Assembly (NCBI RefSeq): GCF_024868665.1 | Contig: NC_079892.1 | Location: 9,684,251-9,748,250, forward strand | Length of the DNA stretch: 64,000 nucleotides | From: Triplophysa rosa | Taxonomy: Eukaryota; Chordata; Actinopteri; Cypriniformes; Nemacheilidae | Direction: 5' to 3' | Shown: positions 21,487 to 35,700 of the stretch, in pieces | Layout: each line of letters opens with the position of its first letter | How positions within the stretch are numbered: the stretch's first letter is position 1 | Position numbers and translations under genes: made by a program | The notes under the pieces: generated by a model | Databases searched by the model: none | What the model was told of the DNA's origin: nothing | What the model saw: only the letters and a program-made list of their open reading frames with translations

Positions 21487-23731
21487 TCCAAATTCAATAG
21501 AATTTTCACTAGAAACCTACAATCTCAGGACTTGGTTGACACCATTCATTTTAAAAGCAGGTCTCTTACTACTCTTACTAAGACTAAGCAATAATTACCC
21601 ATTTATACCAAGAATTGAATTATTCATTCAGGGTTGCTTCTGGTTCAGATCATTTGTTATGACAGAATCATTAGCCAGGCGCTGGAACACATTGCTAGTA
21701 TCGAGTCCAGCATTAAAACAGATTTTTAACAAAATCGACCAATCGGTCATCACTTTCAGTCATAAAAAGCCTCCATAAATGTAATGAATCTTAAAGACTT
21801 TAAAGAATAAATATCAATAAGGTGTCAATAAGGTTATAAATCTGTTAATTCATATTAGCTTTTGTGCGAAAATATACAACCATTGAAAAAATTAAGAAAC
21901 CTTTCCAAATTTTCATATATCAGCATTTCTAGATGTATTATTGTCAGTCCAGTGTCTGTTGAATTTCAACAAAATCAAACCTCAGGAGGGACAGAGTCAT
22001 CCAACAGCAATATGAAAGACTGACAGCATGACAAGACACATGAAAACTGTGATAAAAATAGGTTATCACATAAAAAAATAAACTGAACTTTTCCTAAATA
22101 CATGTACAAATATTACTGTTGTATTGCTTAAAAGTGAATATGAACTTGTTTTCTTTGCAGTATTTGAGGTCTGAAAAACACAGAGCATCTGTTATTTTCA
22201 CCTGTTTCCCCAGTTTTCATTTTCTGAAAATAAATGCAAATAGAAACAACTTTTCATTTGGAATTTGGGAGAAATATTGTTGGTAGTTCACAGAATGAAA
22301 CAAAAATGATCATTTTACCTAAACACATACCTATTTTTTTAATGGTCTCTTAATTTTTAGGCGGCTGTATATGAACTTTACTTAGGGTATTCTGCTGTGG
22401 AAATTTACATTTTTGTGAAAGTTTTTAGTGCAATACAAAACAGTAGAGAAAACAATTCTTTTTTCTTTGCAGGCCCTCTCATCATTATTCCTGAGGATAA
22501 ACAGCTGTTTCATCACACATACAGACACACAATAAAGATGTATCCAATTCGACTGATGAAACCAGCTTTACCCACTTGTTATATCTATACATGCTACATA
22601 AAAACACCATAAATCCTTTTTCTTTGATGATTTAACTTATTATAGGGTCAAACAGGAAAGTGCACAAGGAAATAACACAAGAATAGATTAGTAAGAATGA
22701 AGGCACCACATCTCAGGTTTGTAAATATCATTTATTTAAGTATAGAATTTAGTGTTTTCATTCCACATTCCAACCCACTTGTAAGATCTGATGTCAATTT
22801 TTACAGCACTATCCTTACAGGACAGCAATTTCAATTCAGACAGACAAATACTGTTAAACCAGCATTAATGAGACAAAGGTTTGTTGTTGTTTTTTTCATT
22901 ACCTTAAATGTAGTTGTCAGTCAAGCATCTGCCTTTGAAAGCCTTGAATGAATTAAAGTTTAAATCGTGTTTGATGAAGTGCTATTCTTCTGTTTTTCTC
23001 AATATGAACGGAAATTCGATGGTATTCAGGAGCAAGCTGTACTTGCAACTTGCCGGTTCGAATCTACAGTATTTTATTTCCTTGTTAATATAAAGTGAAA
23101 CCGAAAACTCTGTGACGTGCAACGTAGTCTGATCGCGATTACCACCGAAATCACATTTAAAGTGTTCAGCCAATGTGTTCCTGCAGTGAATTTCCTTTTG
23201 TTATTCGTGCAAAAATATATATAGCCTCAATATATCAGCGTGGTGTACATTTACAAGGGAAACAATACAAGGGACATACATAATCTGATAGGAGAACCTC
23301 TTAGCAAATCTAAGAATGCTAAACTAGGATTTGAATAAGAAAAATCGAAAGTACAGAAAAGTAGGGTATGAAAATAGTGTTATCTAAATCATTATTCAAC
23401 AATTAATGGGGACGTCGAGCGTCCGTCCATCTCCCTTTTCCCGCTCAGAGGGAAAAACAAACGTTCAGGTCAACGAAATGATGAATCCTGGCGTTACACT
23501 TCACATGGTTATTCCAGGAGATTATTTTACAGAGGATAAATGACAAAACTTTACAGATTACATGAGGTATTGCACAGATTATTAAAAAAGCAACGAAAAG
23601 GCAACAAAAATATACAGCGATCTGAAACAAACGAACAAACAAACAAACAAACACGGAATTTGAGTAAAATTTGGGAAAGTTTCTGAATTTAGTATCACTG
23701 AATCTATTAGGTGGGTTTAGTGTCAAGTGGA

Positions 23732-26700
23732 TTAATCTTCCCATTCATCATCATCCTCAAAGTCTTCGTCTTCGTCATCATCCTCATCTTCATCTGAAGC
23801 CCAAACAGATGACATAACTCATTACTGTCAAACCCACTTGCATTGCACAAGGAAGTCAATTGGTCATGCAAATATTTTGTGGGGTAAGATTAAGAGATTA
23901 AAATGAGAGGAAACAATAATAAATTGTGAAAGTGATGCTCTGTCATTTGTACAAAAGCTGAGAAAACTGCCCAATGAGAATTTCCAAGAAGTAGGGATGT
24001 AACAATATCATAATCTCACTGTACGGTAATACCTCGGTATAAAGTCCACAGTAAGGTATTTATTGATATATTTTAAATGCCAAATGATGACTTGGAAACG
24101 TGCCATAAGCATCCTCTTTTCTTCATCCTCTAATCATAACTGTTGCTTAGAGGTATGAGTTACAGTATGACATGGGTCAAATGACCTAAAAATCCCTTTT
24201 ATAAAATAAAAGAATCGCACCAGATGGTCCTTGACAAAGGTAACACATCGATTATTTTTTTCGAACATTCTGTATTCGTTTCATACAGTCATGTGACCAC
24301 GATAATATTGAGACAGTTTGGTTATTGCGATATTGATAATATTGTTATTAACTCTCCTGCTTTTCAGCAAACCTCACACCGTGCTCTCTCCATCAGCTCT
24401 TTTCTCTAGAAGACGGCAACTGATTTAAAGCCGTTTCTAGTGGCCGGCGGTGACCAATCCTGCGAGAGCGTGAAGCAGAGGCACTTACCTGAGGAGTGGA
24501 TGGCTTTGCTCCTCTTTTGCATGACCTCCATCAGAGCTCCAACAATCCCCGCTGACTGTGCAGGGGTGGGTGGTCCTGAGTCATTATCTGATACCTGCGC
24601 ATCCAAAAATAAATGCTGATGCATTAGTCATATCAAATGAACATATTAGGGACGAATGTACAAATGCAACAAATTAATGGACGGAAAAGAAGCTTGTGTA
24701 TAAGAATGGTTGGGAATGGGTTTTCCACGTCTGAGGAAAAAAGGTCCAGCGTGTCATTTTTTGGAGGATCTTTTGACAAAAATGCAATATAATATAGATA
24801 ACTATGTGTTCAGAGGTGTATAAAGACCTTACACAATGAAGTGTTATGTTTTTATTACCTTCGAATGAGCTATTTCTATCTACATACACCGCGGGTCCCC
24901 TTGCATGGAATTGGTCATGTTGTTTCTACAGTAGCCCTAAACGGACAAACTGCTCTACAGAGCACGTTTCATAAATACCCTTTCTCCTTTAGCAAAAAAG
25001 CGCAAATGTGACGACATCTTAGTCCTGCGTCAGCAACCGTAGTGCTTCAAAAGGCAGGGGTGGAGTGAGTCGTTGGTTGCTAGATGCGGTCACATTTTTG
25101 TGTAGTACTGGGGCCCTACAGGGTATCGTTTTGTCTCCTTTCCTCTTTAGTCTGTACACATCTGACTTTCAACGAAACTCTGACACATGTTTTCTTCAGA
25201 AATATTCAGATGATTCAGCTGTTGTGGGATGCATCAGGGAAGGAAACGAGGAGGAATATAGGAGTACAATTAAGGACTTTGTGGAATGGTGCAACAGTAA
25301 CCATCTGAGACTGAATATCTCCAAGACTAAGGAAATGGTCATTGATTTTAGGAAGCGGATGCCCAGACGAGATCCAGTCTCTATTTTGGAAACGGTAGTG
25401 GACCTGGTTTCCAACTACAAGTACCTGGGAGTACAGCACGCAGTAAGTGAAACTAAGTCATATGTCTGTGTTTTGTTGGCAATCGGAGCGTACGTGCATA
25501 ATGTACACAACACAAACTTATAGTGAATCAATAGTTATGCAGGGATAATGTACTGCGATGTATTGTGTGCTTGTGATTTAGTTCCTCCCCGCACACCCCC
25601 AGGAGGTTGTATTTTTCCGGAAATAATCGAACAGCTGTATCTATCTTTTAGAAATGTGATTAAACTAAATACTTTTCGAAGATACGAAGTATGCAATACT
25701 CAAGATTAATATGAGATTGGCAGAAACTGCGCATGTTATGGCAGCTTGAAGCTCCTCACCGTTTTGAGCTGGATGCCCTGTCGGATCTGGTCAAGCAGCG
25801 CGTCTCGTCCCATGGACGACACTGGCCTGTTGTTTTGCTCCACCTTCTTTAGCTGTGTGCCTCCCCTGATCTGATCCAGCAGAGCCGACTTGCCGCCCAT
25901 GGGTGAGGGCACTGGTTCACTGTGGCCTCCATCCATGTCAGGGGGTGGTGGAGGTCCAGGTGGTGGTGGTGGTGGAGGTGGCGGAGGAGCGCCTCCTCCA
26001 GAGGGAGGTGGTGGGGGAGGTGGCATGGAGGCGGGAGAGGGTGGAGGGGGAGGAGGGTGGCCTCTGCTGGGTGGCGGTGGTGGAGGTGCTCCCATGCTCG
26101 GGCGGGATGGAGGAGGTGGAGGAGGGGCTGTTGTGGGTGCCCTTGAGGGTGGAGGCGGTGGTGGAGCTCCTCGTCCCCGGACCGGGGGTGGTGGAGGTGG
26201 GGGCCCAGAAGTGTGAGGAGGGGGTGGAGGAGGTGGGCCACCTCGGGAGGGTGGAGGCGGAGGTGCTGTCAGTAAAGAAAAATAGAGGTTTTAACGCAAA
26301 AGCCAGAAACAAACTCTTATTAGCAAAGCTTGGACATTACACCCAAATATAATTGTCATTGAAAACCTATATGTGATTCTTTCTTCTGTGGGGCACAGAA
26401 GAAGATATTTTAAGAAATGTAACCGTGGTTTTGTGTCCATTGAATTGGAAGTCAATGGGGGTCAGTGTTGTTCGGTTACCAACATTTTTCAAAATAATTT
26501 ATTTTGTGTTTCTGCAGAAGAAAGTCATACAGGTTTGAAAAGGCATGAGGATGAGTAGTTGAAAGAATTTTTATTTTTGGGTGAACAATCAACTTTTAAG
26601 AGCCCATGAAATCAAAACTGGAGTTTTGTCAGCCGATTTGTTTGGCATGAATTTTGACTGAATTAACAGATTTTCTCGATTATCTTTATCTGTAGCTCAT

Positions 26701-29700
26701 GGCCATGGGTTCCATTCCCAGAAAATGTTTAGGGATAAAAGCATCAATTATATGCAAGTAAATTTCATGGCATCTTTAAAGTTCTAGTGGTGAAGATAGT
26801 TTAGCACAACAAAACCAATCGCATCAACATTATGAACAGTATGACTTCCTCAGACCAAAAATCTTTTGATTAGAGTGGTCAAATATTTGTCATGTTTATT
26901 TAGTTGTATAAAACCAATAACATTGAAGAAATTCCCCGTGAACCCTCATGAATACGAGTCAGACAATTCACACTTTTACATTTAAAGTCGGCATGAAACT
27001 GAAGTAGCGACTGTTTTTTCTTCCGTATCCGAGTGAAACAACTTCTGAAATGAGAACAAATGTAGGGCGGGACTTGATTTCGTTCACCGAGTACTGAATG
27101 GATCGTTAAAAGTTGGGTGTTGCCAACAAAATGGAGTCAGATTTGTTATACCAGTCTGCAATCTGTCAGTCACTGCAGCCCCGCCCTCTCGCCAATCCTC
27201 GTGACCATAAGTGAAGAGAGTTCGTTTCGGTGGGGGGACGAGGTTAACGTTTTTGTTCAAAGATTACAAGTGCAAATGAATAAAAAATAATAATAATGTG
27301 CACGTATAAAGCATTTATAATGAATACTGCTACACTGTGTAAATCAATTTGAATTGGCATTCTTAATTGCATGCCGACTTTAAAGAATTCACATGTTGTA
27401 ATAAGGTCATGCACACTCTGGTCTAATATAAAAAGCTAGATTAAATACATCAGACATTCGGCATCTCTCAAGCAATTCAAACACCCCACAACAAACTTCT
27501 AATTCATGCAAATCTAAATCCAGGTTCACTCAGAAACACACATTCACACATTCTACCTACCACACCAACTTGGAGGCTCTGAGGACAAACCACATATACA
27601 AATCAAATGAAACAATGCTTTCATCTTAAAGCTTCTTTTAGTTAGAGTTATATGTCACTGATATATACTTTCTTACATAAGAATGTTCTTATGTACTTGT
27701 GTGTATTCTTAACTACTTTCTCTTATCCAAGTGTAGCGTGTACACTAATACAAGCTATTCACAGGTCTATTCTCATATATATTGTGCAACTTTCCTCTTG
27801 TTTTAAGGGCTAGTTCATCTAAAAAGGAAAATTCTGTCATCATTTACTCACCCTCTCGTCATTTCAACCTGTATAACTTCCGAACGGCACTACCCATTTA
27901 CTTCTATTGTATGAACACAAAACCAAGTCAATGGTTACCGCCGTTGTTCCATTACCAACATTCTTCAAAATATCTTTTTTTGTGTTCTGCAGAAGAACGA
28001 CAGTCACACAGGTTTGAAATGACAAGAAGGTAAATGAAGACAGAATTTTCATTTTTGGGTGAACTATCCCTTTAAGAGATCTGTCTCGATGTCTGGCTCA
28101 ACCAATCACATGAATTTAGAGTGGCACTTCATGATAAAGTACTAAACTACATAGACTACAATAAACTACAAACACGCACAGAGCAGAATGCTACAGAAGT
28201 GTCTGAGAAACCAATTTGTAAACTTTTGTTATTATTTTTCTATTATTACTTTTAGTCATTTGATTTGTTGCGGCCGAAATGAGACACTTCCCCTTTAAAT
28301 ACGAGTTTAAAACGATCACCTGATGTTCTACCTTTGTTGATATAGGACAACCTTTTGGACAGTTTGGTAGAACCTTTGGTAGACATTTGATCATGAAAGG
28401 CCACCGGATTACAGGTGTTCAGATTAGACGGTGCATGACAGATCAGTCTCACCTTGTCTCCTCAGTTCATTCTTGACTGCCTCGACACCTCCTTTCTTCT
28501 CGATGAAGTCATAGATGACCTTAGACGTCTCCTTGTCTTTGAGCTGTGCCTCTGAGATGCCACACATGTCGAACAGGTTCTTCAGCTCGGGGTCCAAGTT
28601 ATTCAACTGCAATCATACAAATCCAAAAAAATGAGACGTTCCTAAAAATCACAAATGATACACATTTAACTTCTTATTTCCCAAACTTCCAAAATTTAGA
28701 TTGTGTCTGCTATAAAGTAATGGTGGAGGAATTTTAATGCAATATTGCCATGCATGCCCTGCATCACATAATACCAGTTATATTCCACTGTTGTCAAACT
28801 CTGTGCAATACTGCCATCTTGTGGCGTAACTGTTAACTGTCAATACAGAAGGTTTTGGTAAAACAATTCATTATGTCATGCATAACAATCCCAACATGGT
28901 GCATAATGCAACACTTGAAATGCAGAGAGCTTCTTCGGAGCATTTGCATATTTTTTTCCATAGACATAAGAGCAACACAATGACAGTTTATTGTTCCTGG
29001 CAAACAGTAGCCTGTCTCATCCTGGAATTTCCAATCGGCATCATTAAAATCGATTAAATTTAAATTGCACAGTTGGCAGGAATAAATTTCTCTGACAAAT
29101 GCTTTGGCATGAAACAATTCACCTATTATACGCAGAGTAAATGTAAGGATAGTGGAATACTGTGTAAAACTGCAGAATCTGGACCGTGGGCGAGAGGCTA
29201 CGTGAACACAAGGCTATTCAAGCATTTCATCATGCCATGTCCACACAGGTCAGCATTGTTTTCCTATGAGAGATTCTTCAACATGCATGTGAGTGTGTAT
29301 GAGACACCGAGTGTGTGACAGAGTGAGTTATTGTTGTGTACTTACATCGAAGCCCGTGTTGGGATCCCAACCTACATGACCGATGTGCCTGTGAAGTGTT
29401 GCAGTAAATACATGAGAGGTCCATTCAGAAACATAAACAAGCAATAACACGTAAAAGATGTCACACAGGGAGGGATACAATTAAACTTCTTAGAAAAAGA
29501 ATTGAAGCACCTTTAGACAAACTAAATTATTTTTTCTGTAGTTTTTTGCTTAGCAATAGTATTGAATAATTAAAATATTAATACATTTAATATATATATA
29601 TATATATATAAATAATATTAGACATTAAAAACACAGGCCTAAATATTATTAGAAATGGTTATAAAAATATTTTTTGGATTTTAATAAAATAATTTGGAAA

Positions 29701-32700
29701 TTTGCTTTAGTAGTAAACTGAAATAAGTTTAAGTAGAAGTTATTATAGTTTTGTTTTTAGTTTCAAAAATATTTTAAGTTAGCATCTATTTTTTGATTTT
29801 TAAGTTAATTTTAGTTCTAAATTAAAATGTTTGAAATTTTGTTATATGCTTTTGTCATTTTAATATTTATTTTTTTGTTGCTATATTTTATTTAGTTTTT
29901 GTCAATTATTATAATTTTAAATGTAAATGTTGCCTCTAAAATTATTTGAAAGACTTATTTCAGTCAATTTCTGACCAATATTTTATTTGATTTTAACAAG
30001 CAGAAATGTTTTTGAAGTTTTAATTTTAGTAACCTAAAATAATAAAGTTGAGGCACTGCAATTATTGTATGGAAAAAGGAAAAAAATTAAATAAAAAAAA
30101 ATCTAACTTATAAAAAGCAATATTAAAAACAGGAAAATAAACAAAACAATTCAAAAGCACACAATAAAACTGGTAATAATTAAACTAAAATAAACATGAA
30201 AACATAAAAATAAACGGTAATTCAAAACACTTAAATATTTAAAATGAAAAAAACTGAAGTACACTAAAATAACTCCGTGTTTGAAACTACTGTATATGGA
30301 TTTCAGAGAAATTCCTCCCACAAACAATATCTTGCCAATAAATAATTGTACATTTAGAAAATCTACAAAAATGTCAATCACTTATCATGATTTGAAGTTT
30401 TTCGATACTTTGCTATAAACCAAATAGTAGATTATCATGCTAACACTGTCAATCTCATAGATGAATTTGCAAAGAATGCATATACTGTATATTTTGAAAG
30501 CAATCCAAGTCACAGTAAATAAATTTGTAATGAACATATTACACGCTACAGTACTTTATTTTATAAAGACAGAAAAAGGCACCCAACCATAAAGAACGAT
30601 TCATGAAACATCTATTAAAGCAAGTGTGTTAAGGCTAAAATACACTACAAGAGATTGGCTCAGATTTTCAGTCTGGACTTGTTGCAGAAAGTCTGTGCCA
30701 GTCTGCAGATTTGATCAGTTAGTGCGTTTCTATCTGAAACTTTCAAAAAGTCTGCAAGTGTGTGATGTCTAGTTTTAAAATAATCTGTTCAGATTTTAAA
30801 AGTCTTGTAGTGTATTCCAGCCATTAGTCGCTTATGTAATGCTGATGTCACTTCCTGTCAACACAGGAAGCCCTTATATTGCGTGAAGTAGTTACTCACT
30901 GGAAATTGCTTGGTGTCCCAATGTCAGCCTTTGTCAGTTTCTTCCTCTTGCCTTTGACCTTCTTTTCCTTCTTGTTAAGGCCACTGTGCACCATGTTGTT
31001 TATGTGGGAATTGTTGTGGAAGCGCATGTTGTTTATCTCCGGATTCTTGATGTCCACCGTCGCCATCGGCAGAGTCGGTCCTGGGCACATGACAACAGTT
31101 ATCAGCTACAGCTTGAGAAAGCCAAACCTGTCGTACACATTTCCCAGCGGGACAGAGTTCACGCTGGCTGAGCTCGGAGAGTTTGTGTTGCCAACAACAG
31201 CTGATTCTCTCCATGCGTAACCACTGAGGGGGCGTCTCACAAAAGTTGTTCTTTACAGTCCACAATGAATGAATTTCTGGGAGATTTTGTGTGACGCTCA
31301 TTGGCTGGTGTGGTTGAAGTCATATTATACAATGGGGTGCAATAGTCAAGTGTCTCCATGTGCATTTTCTAATAAAGTACACCACCATTCAAATGTTTTG
31401 GGTCACTTATTTATTTCCACATATTAGAACTATAAACCGATGAAAACAATGGAATAACACAAATCTTACAGTGTTATTACGTGACTATAAAAAATACAAC
31501 GTTGTTACACTTTATCATCTTTTGAACTGTAGTAAACATATTCAAATACATATTTATGAATTTCACAAGTCCTCCCTTTTCTCAAAATTATTCAGCCACC
31601 CATTAGACTTCCACTGTAAGTGAATTACTGTTCTTTTCCTGGTATTAAACCCGTTTTTAACCCAGTGAGTTGCATTTTAGAAGCACAAGACAACTATGGT
31701 TGTTACACCTTAACAATGAGAGTTGTTATATGTATAACCCATTGTTGAAGGTTTCAACAACATTTCATGTCATTTATTTTATTTGAACAAACATGACCGC
31801 ATTAAATACATACAGAAGTGACCAACACAGCCACAAGCAAAATACTCTGTGAATCATTACACATTCACTGTCATAATGATTCTCATCACAGAAAAACGTT
31901 GAAACTAAAGCCGCTTTCATAGCGGGAATGCTGTAGGAACAAGAGGCTTTGTGTCAGAACTCTCCCAAAAACTGCAAGCATTAGCTAACAGTCACATTTA
32001 AGGCAGTTTAATCTGGACATAGTATACACTACCGGTCAAATGTTTAAGAAAAATAATTCATTCATTTTTTCCACATCTTAAACACAAAGTATGAAATAAA
32101 ACGTATAGGAATGAAGTTATAACTAAAAAAAAAACAATTTAAAAACTTGTTATATTCGATCGTCTTCAGTCACCTTTTGCCTAGAATTTGCTGAAATGTT
32201 TAGTCATTTTATAAATCTGCTATATTATATTTTTGTTAAGCTTATATTTTTGAGTTCCCATCTATTCTGTGCTCTTTTAGCTGCTCTTTCGTCATTATTC
32301 TGTCCAATTCCACAGTCACACTAGACTTTAAGCATGCCAAATTCGTTGCTGCAAAAATGGGCGAGAGCGATTCCTCCATCTTTAGCATTTCTGTACCGAG
32401 AGGTCATTGATCTTCTATTGGTCTCACGCATTCACGTGACGCGAATTCGCAGGTCAGAGTTCACCAAACTTGAACTTTCCTGCGAAGCGAAATATCTTCG
32501 GAAAGGGCTTGCGTTTCCGGTCTTCCATGCGTATGAATGGAAGTCAATGGAGCAAAGGCAAGTGTGACCGGGCCGAAGTCATCCATTTCAAAACCTCATC
32601 ATTCATGGAATAAAATGTTGGTTTTGTAATGAAAAAAAAACATTTATGTTTGCAAAATTATATTTTTGTCTACAAAACTAATTGGACACCTAAATTAGTC

Positions 32701-35700
32701 TAAATTAACAGTTCACCTAAAAATGAAGATTCTGTCATCATTTAGCCCCTCGTGCATCTTTCTAAATTTCTTTGTTCTGATGAACACAATAGAAGATATT
32801 TTGAGGAATGTAAGACAAGTTCTGGGGCACCACTGACTACATTTACATTTACATTTAGTCATTTAGCAGAGGCTTTTATCCAAAGCGACTTACAGAGAGT
32901 TCAGGGAGCAATAAGCGATATGTCATAAAGGAGTAATAATACAATAGGTGCTAATACAAAGTTACTAGTTTCAACAAAAGCCAGAACAATACCTTGGTGG
33001 TATAGAAGAACTTCTCTACTATTGTAATTTTTCCTACTATGGTAGTCAATGGTGGCCAGAACTGTTTGGTTACAAACCTTCTTCCAAATATCTTTCTTTG
33101 TGTTCATCAGAAATTTATGCAGATTTGGAACAACTCGAGGGTAAGTAAATGAAGATAGAATTTATATCTTTGGGTGAACTGTCCCTTTAAGCAAACACCT
33201 TCTGATCAATAGCTTTTTAACATTACACAACTTTTGACCGGTTGTATATAGTTATAAAATAAAAAACGTGTCCATCCTCCAAAATATCCAATAGTCGATG
33301 ACAAAAACTAGATTTTCTTTTTTCCACGTCTAATCACATGGCGCAAACTACAAACCAAAACGGACAGCACCGACAGAATTGTGACAACCTACAAAACACT
33401 TTACTGACCCAAAACCCAAGCAAGAAGCCACACATCACATATACAAATAACTGCTCCACACTATATATTCCTGACAAGAAACGTCTCATGTCGGTGTTTT
33501 AAAAAGCTTTATTCATATTCAACGTCCCAGTTTCAAGCACACGCACCTTCAACTACAATCGCAAAGACTCGCAGATCTCTCTCTTCTCCACCTGCCAAAC
33601 CTCCTCAAAGCACGTCTCCCCAAACGCTCACCTTGACCGAAGGCCCAGACCTTCCTGTGACCTCTAACATCTCTCCATACATAACCCCGAGCTCCTCCTG
33701 AACGAACATCCTTTGCGTAGACGGAACTTCTGCCGTTATGACATTTCGACAGCGTATTAATACAAGGGCAAGGTAAAGACGCTTCGAGTCCATCTCCTGA
33801 CAACACCAAGCATTGCAGGGGCAACAAGCTACCATCTGGCTTCGACATGCTCTCCAAAACGTCCTCAGATGGGGCAGACAGGAAGGTCGTGCAAAACATC
33901 ATGTTCGGTGTCCAAGCATTAAGGCGTGAAACCGGAGGACAGCTAGCTAACCCAACACGTGAGGTCAAACAAGCCACGTAACCTAGCGAGTCCCCTGAGG
34001 CTCTTTATAAACCTATTGAAAACGTCTTTTGATATGCTGGCAGTGGCAGCTCAGCAAACCAATCTAGTCAAATAGTCTAAATCCTAAAACAAAATTACGC
34101 AGAACAGAATATTACATAAATCAGTGATGTCACCGCTAATCCTGTTTAATCTCTGAAATTCACTGTAAGCATTACAACAAGTCTACAGGCATATAAAACA
34201 CTGTTATTTATAACAAGTGTGTGCTTCTCTTGTCTTTATTGAATTGATGTTTGTGGAGTTTTGATTTACTTCGCCACACCACTAGACTGAAAGTGTCTTT
34301 ATATTAACCGTGATAAATAAAAGCACTGAGCATGCTTAGTTGGATATCCACTGCCAGTGTAGTTACACAATGGGGAAGTGGACAGGAAGGAGATGTGCTA
34401 GGAAAGATTACGTCTGATTTTTTTCAGGTGGATAACACCTTATACAACATGTTCTTTTGTTTAAAAAAACACTAAGACGCATCACTTAAAGGGACAGTCC
34501 ACCCAAAAATGACAATTCTGTCAAGAATTACTCTCACCCACCCCCCCAAGTCCCCCCCAAGTTGTTGATATTTGGAAAGATATTTGGAAGAATGCTACTC
34601 CACTCTAATCTAGTGGGAAAAATGACAATGGTTGTTAAAAGTTCCCCAGAACGGTTTACTGTCCTACATTCTTAAAAATATCTCATTTTGTGTTCAACAG
34701 AACAAAGAAATACAATAATATGGTCGTCGATGATGTAATTCTCCAACTATCTTTCTTTGTGTTCAACCGAACAAAAAAAACGTATGCAGGTTTGGAACAA
34801 CTTGAGGGTGAGTAATTCGTGACCGAATTTTCATTTTTGGGCGGAGTATTCCTTTAAAGGCCCCAAAATTCTCTCAAAATCACCCTTATGCCGTCCCAGA
34901 TGTAAATGACTGGCTTTCTTCTTAATTTAATCCAAAAACAAAAATAACAGCACCAAAATCTAATACGACATGTCAATTTGTTCTCTTATGTTGTGTTTGA
35001 GTTGTTCGGATTACTTGTATGATGGATGGTTGTGTTTTTTGAAGGCTCAAAAATGTAGTACCTTTATATGGACATAATATATTCATTTCTATAAAAAAAA
35101 ACCTTTGTGTTAAGTTGAAGTAATATACATCTGGGAAGACATGAGGGTGAGTGAATTAAGAAAATGTTATTTTTCGGGTGAACTATTCAATTCATTTTGA
35201 TTCAATATTAGTCTTCATTATTCATAACGGTTGTTAGGCAGGGTCACAATATGGTTGTAACAACAGCTATGAATTTGTAATATGAACAGATTGCAAAAAG
35301 GAAAAAAACTAAAACAAATGACTTGCCTCCAGGGCGGCCATAACAAACATAGGGCAAATATGTCGACTTGTCACCAAACTTTTTCATGTTCAAGTAATTG
35401 GTTTGAATTCATTTTGATAGTTTTTTTTTAAATTACATAACTGTGTTGGTTTCTGACTGAAAGTGTTTGTAAAACTGTCTACTAACCCTTTCATGCATGA
35501 CGTATGACAACCTCAGTGAGGATTTTCCCCTGTTCTGAAGACGGCACTAGTGTCCTATCTAGTGGTTGATGTGCAAACCCATGCGTACGCGTGAAAACGA
35601 ATAGCTGAATGAATAGAAATAAATTGAAAAGAAATTTTGAATAGATGCCCACTGGAGTAACCTATATGCATGAAATGTTTAAAATCCACTTGTCTCCTAT

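Larger units (their letters stand above)
19933..23731. other. lmod2 pseudogene to wasl: repeats and wasl 3' UTR
   Basis: No gene is recognised. About 20005-21227 is a composite repeat block with a nested palindromic element, 21227-21486 is a family A repeat, and 21490-22700 is AT-rich DNA without visible coding signal. The stretch just below 23731 should hold the wasl 3' UTR; TTTATT hexamers (AATAAA on the minus strand) occur there, but I cannot tell which is used. Confidence 0.55.

Noticed and set aside
25849..26352. Long Gly-, His- or Arg-rich ORFs on both strands
   Set aside because: They are other-frame readings of the proline-rich wasl exon 9; the minus-strand frame with PPPP tracts and WH2 motifs is the real one.
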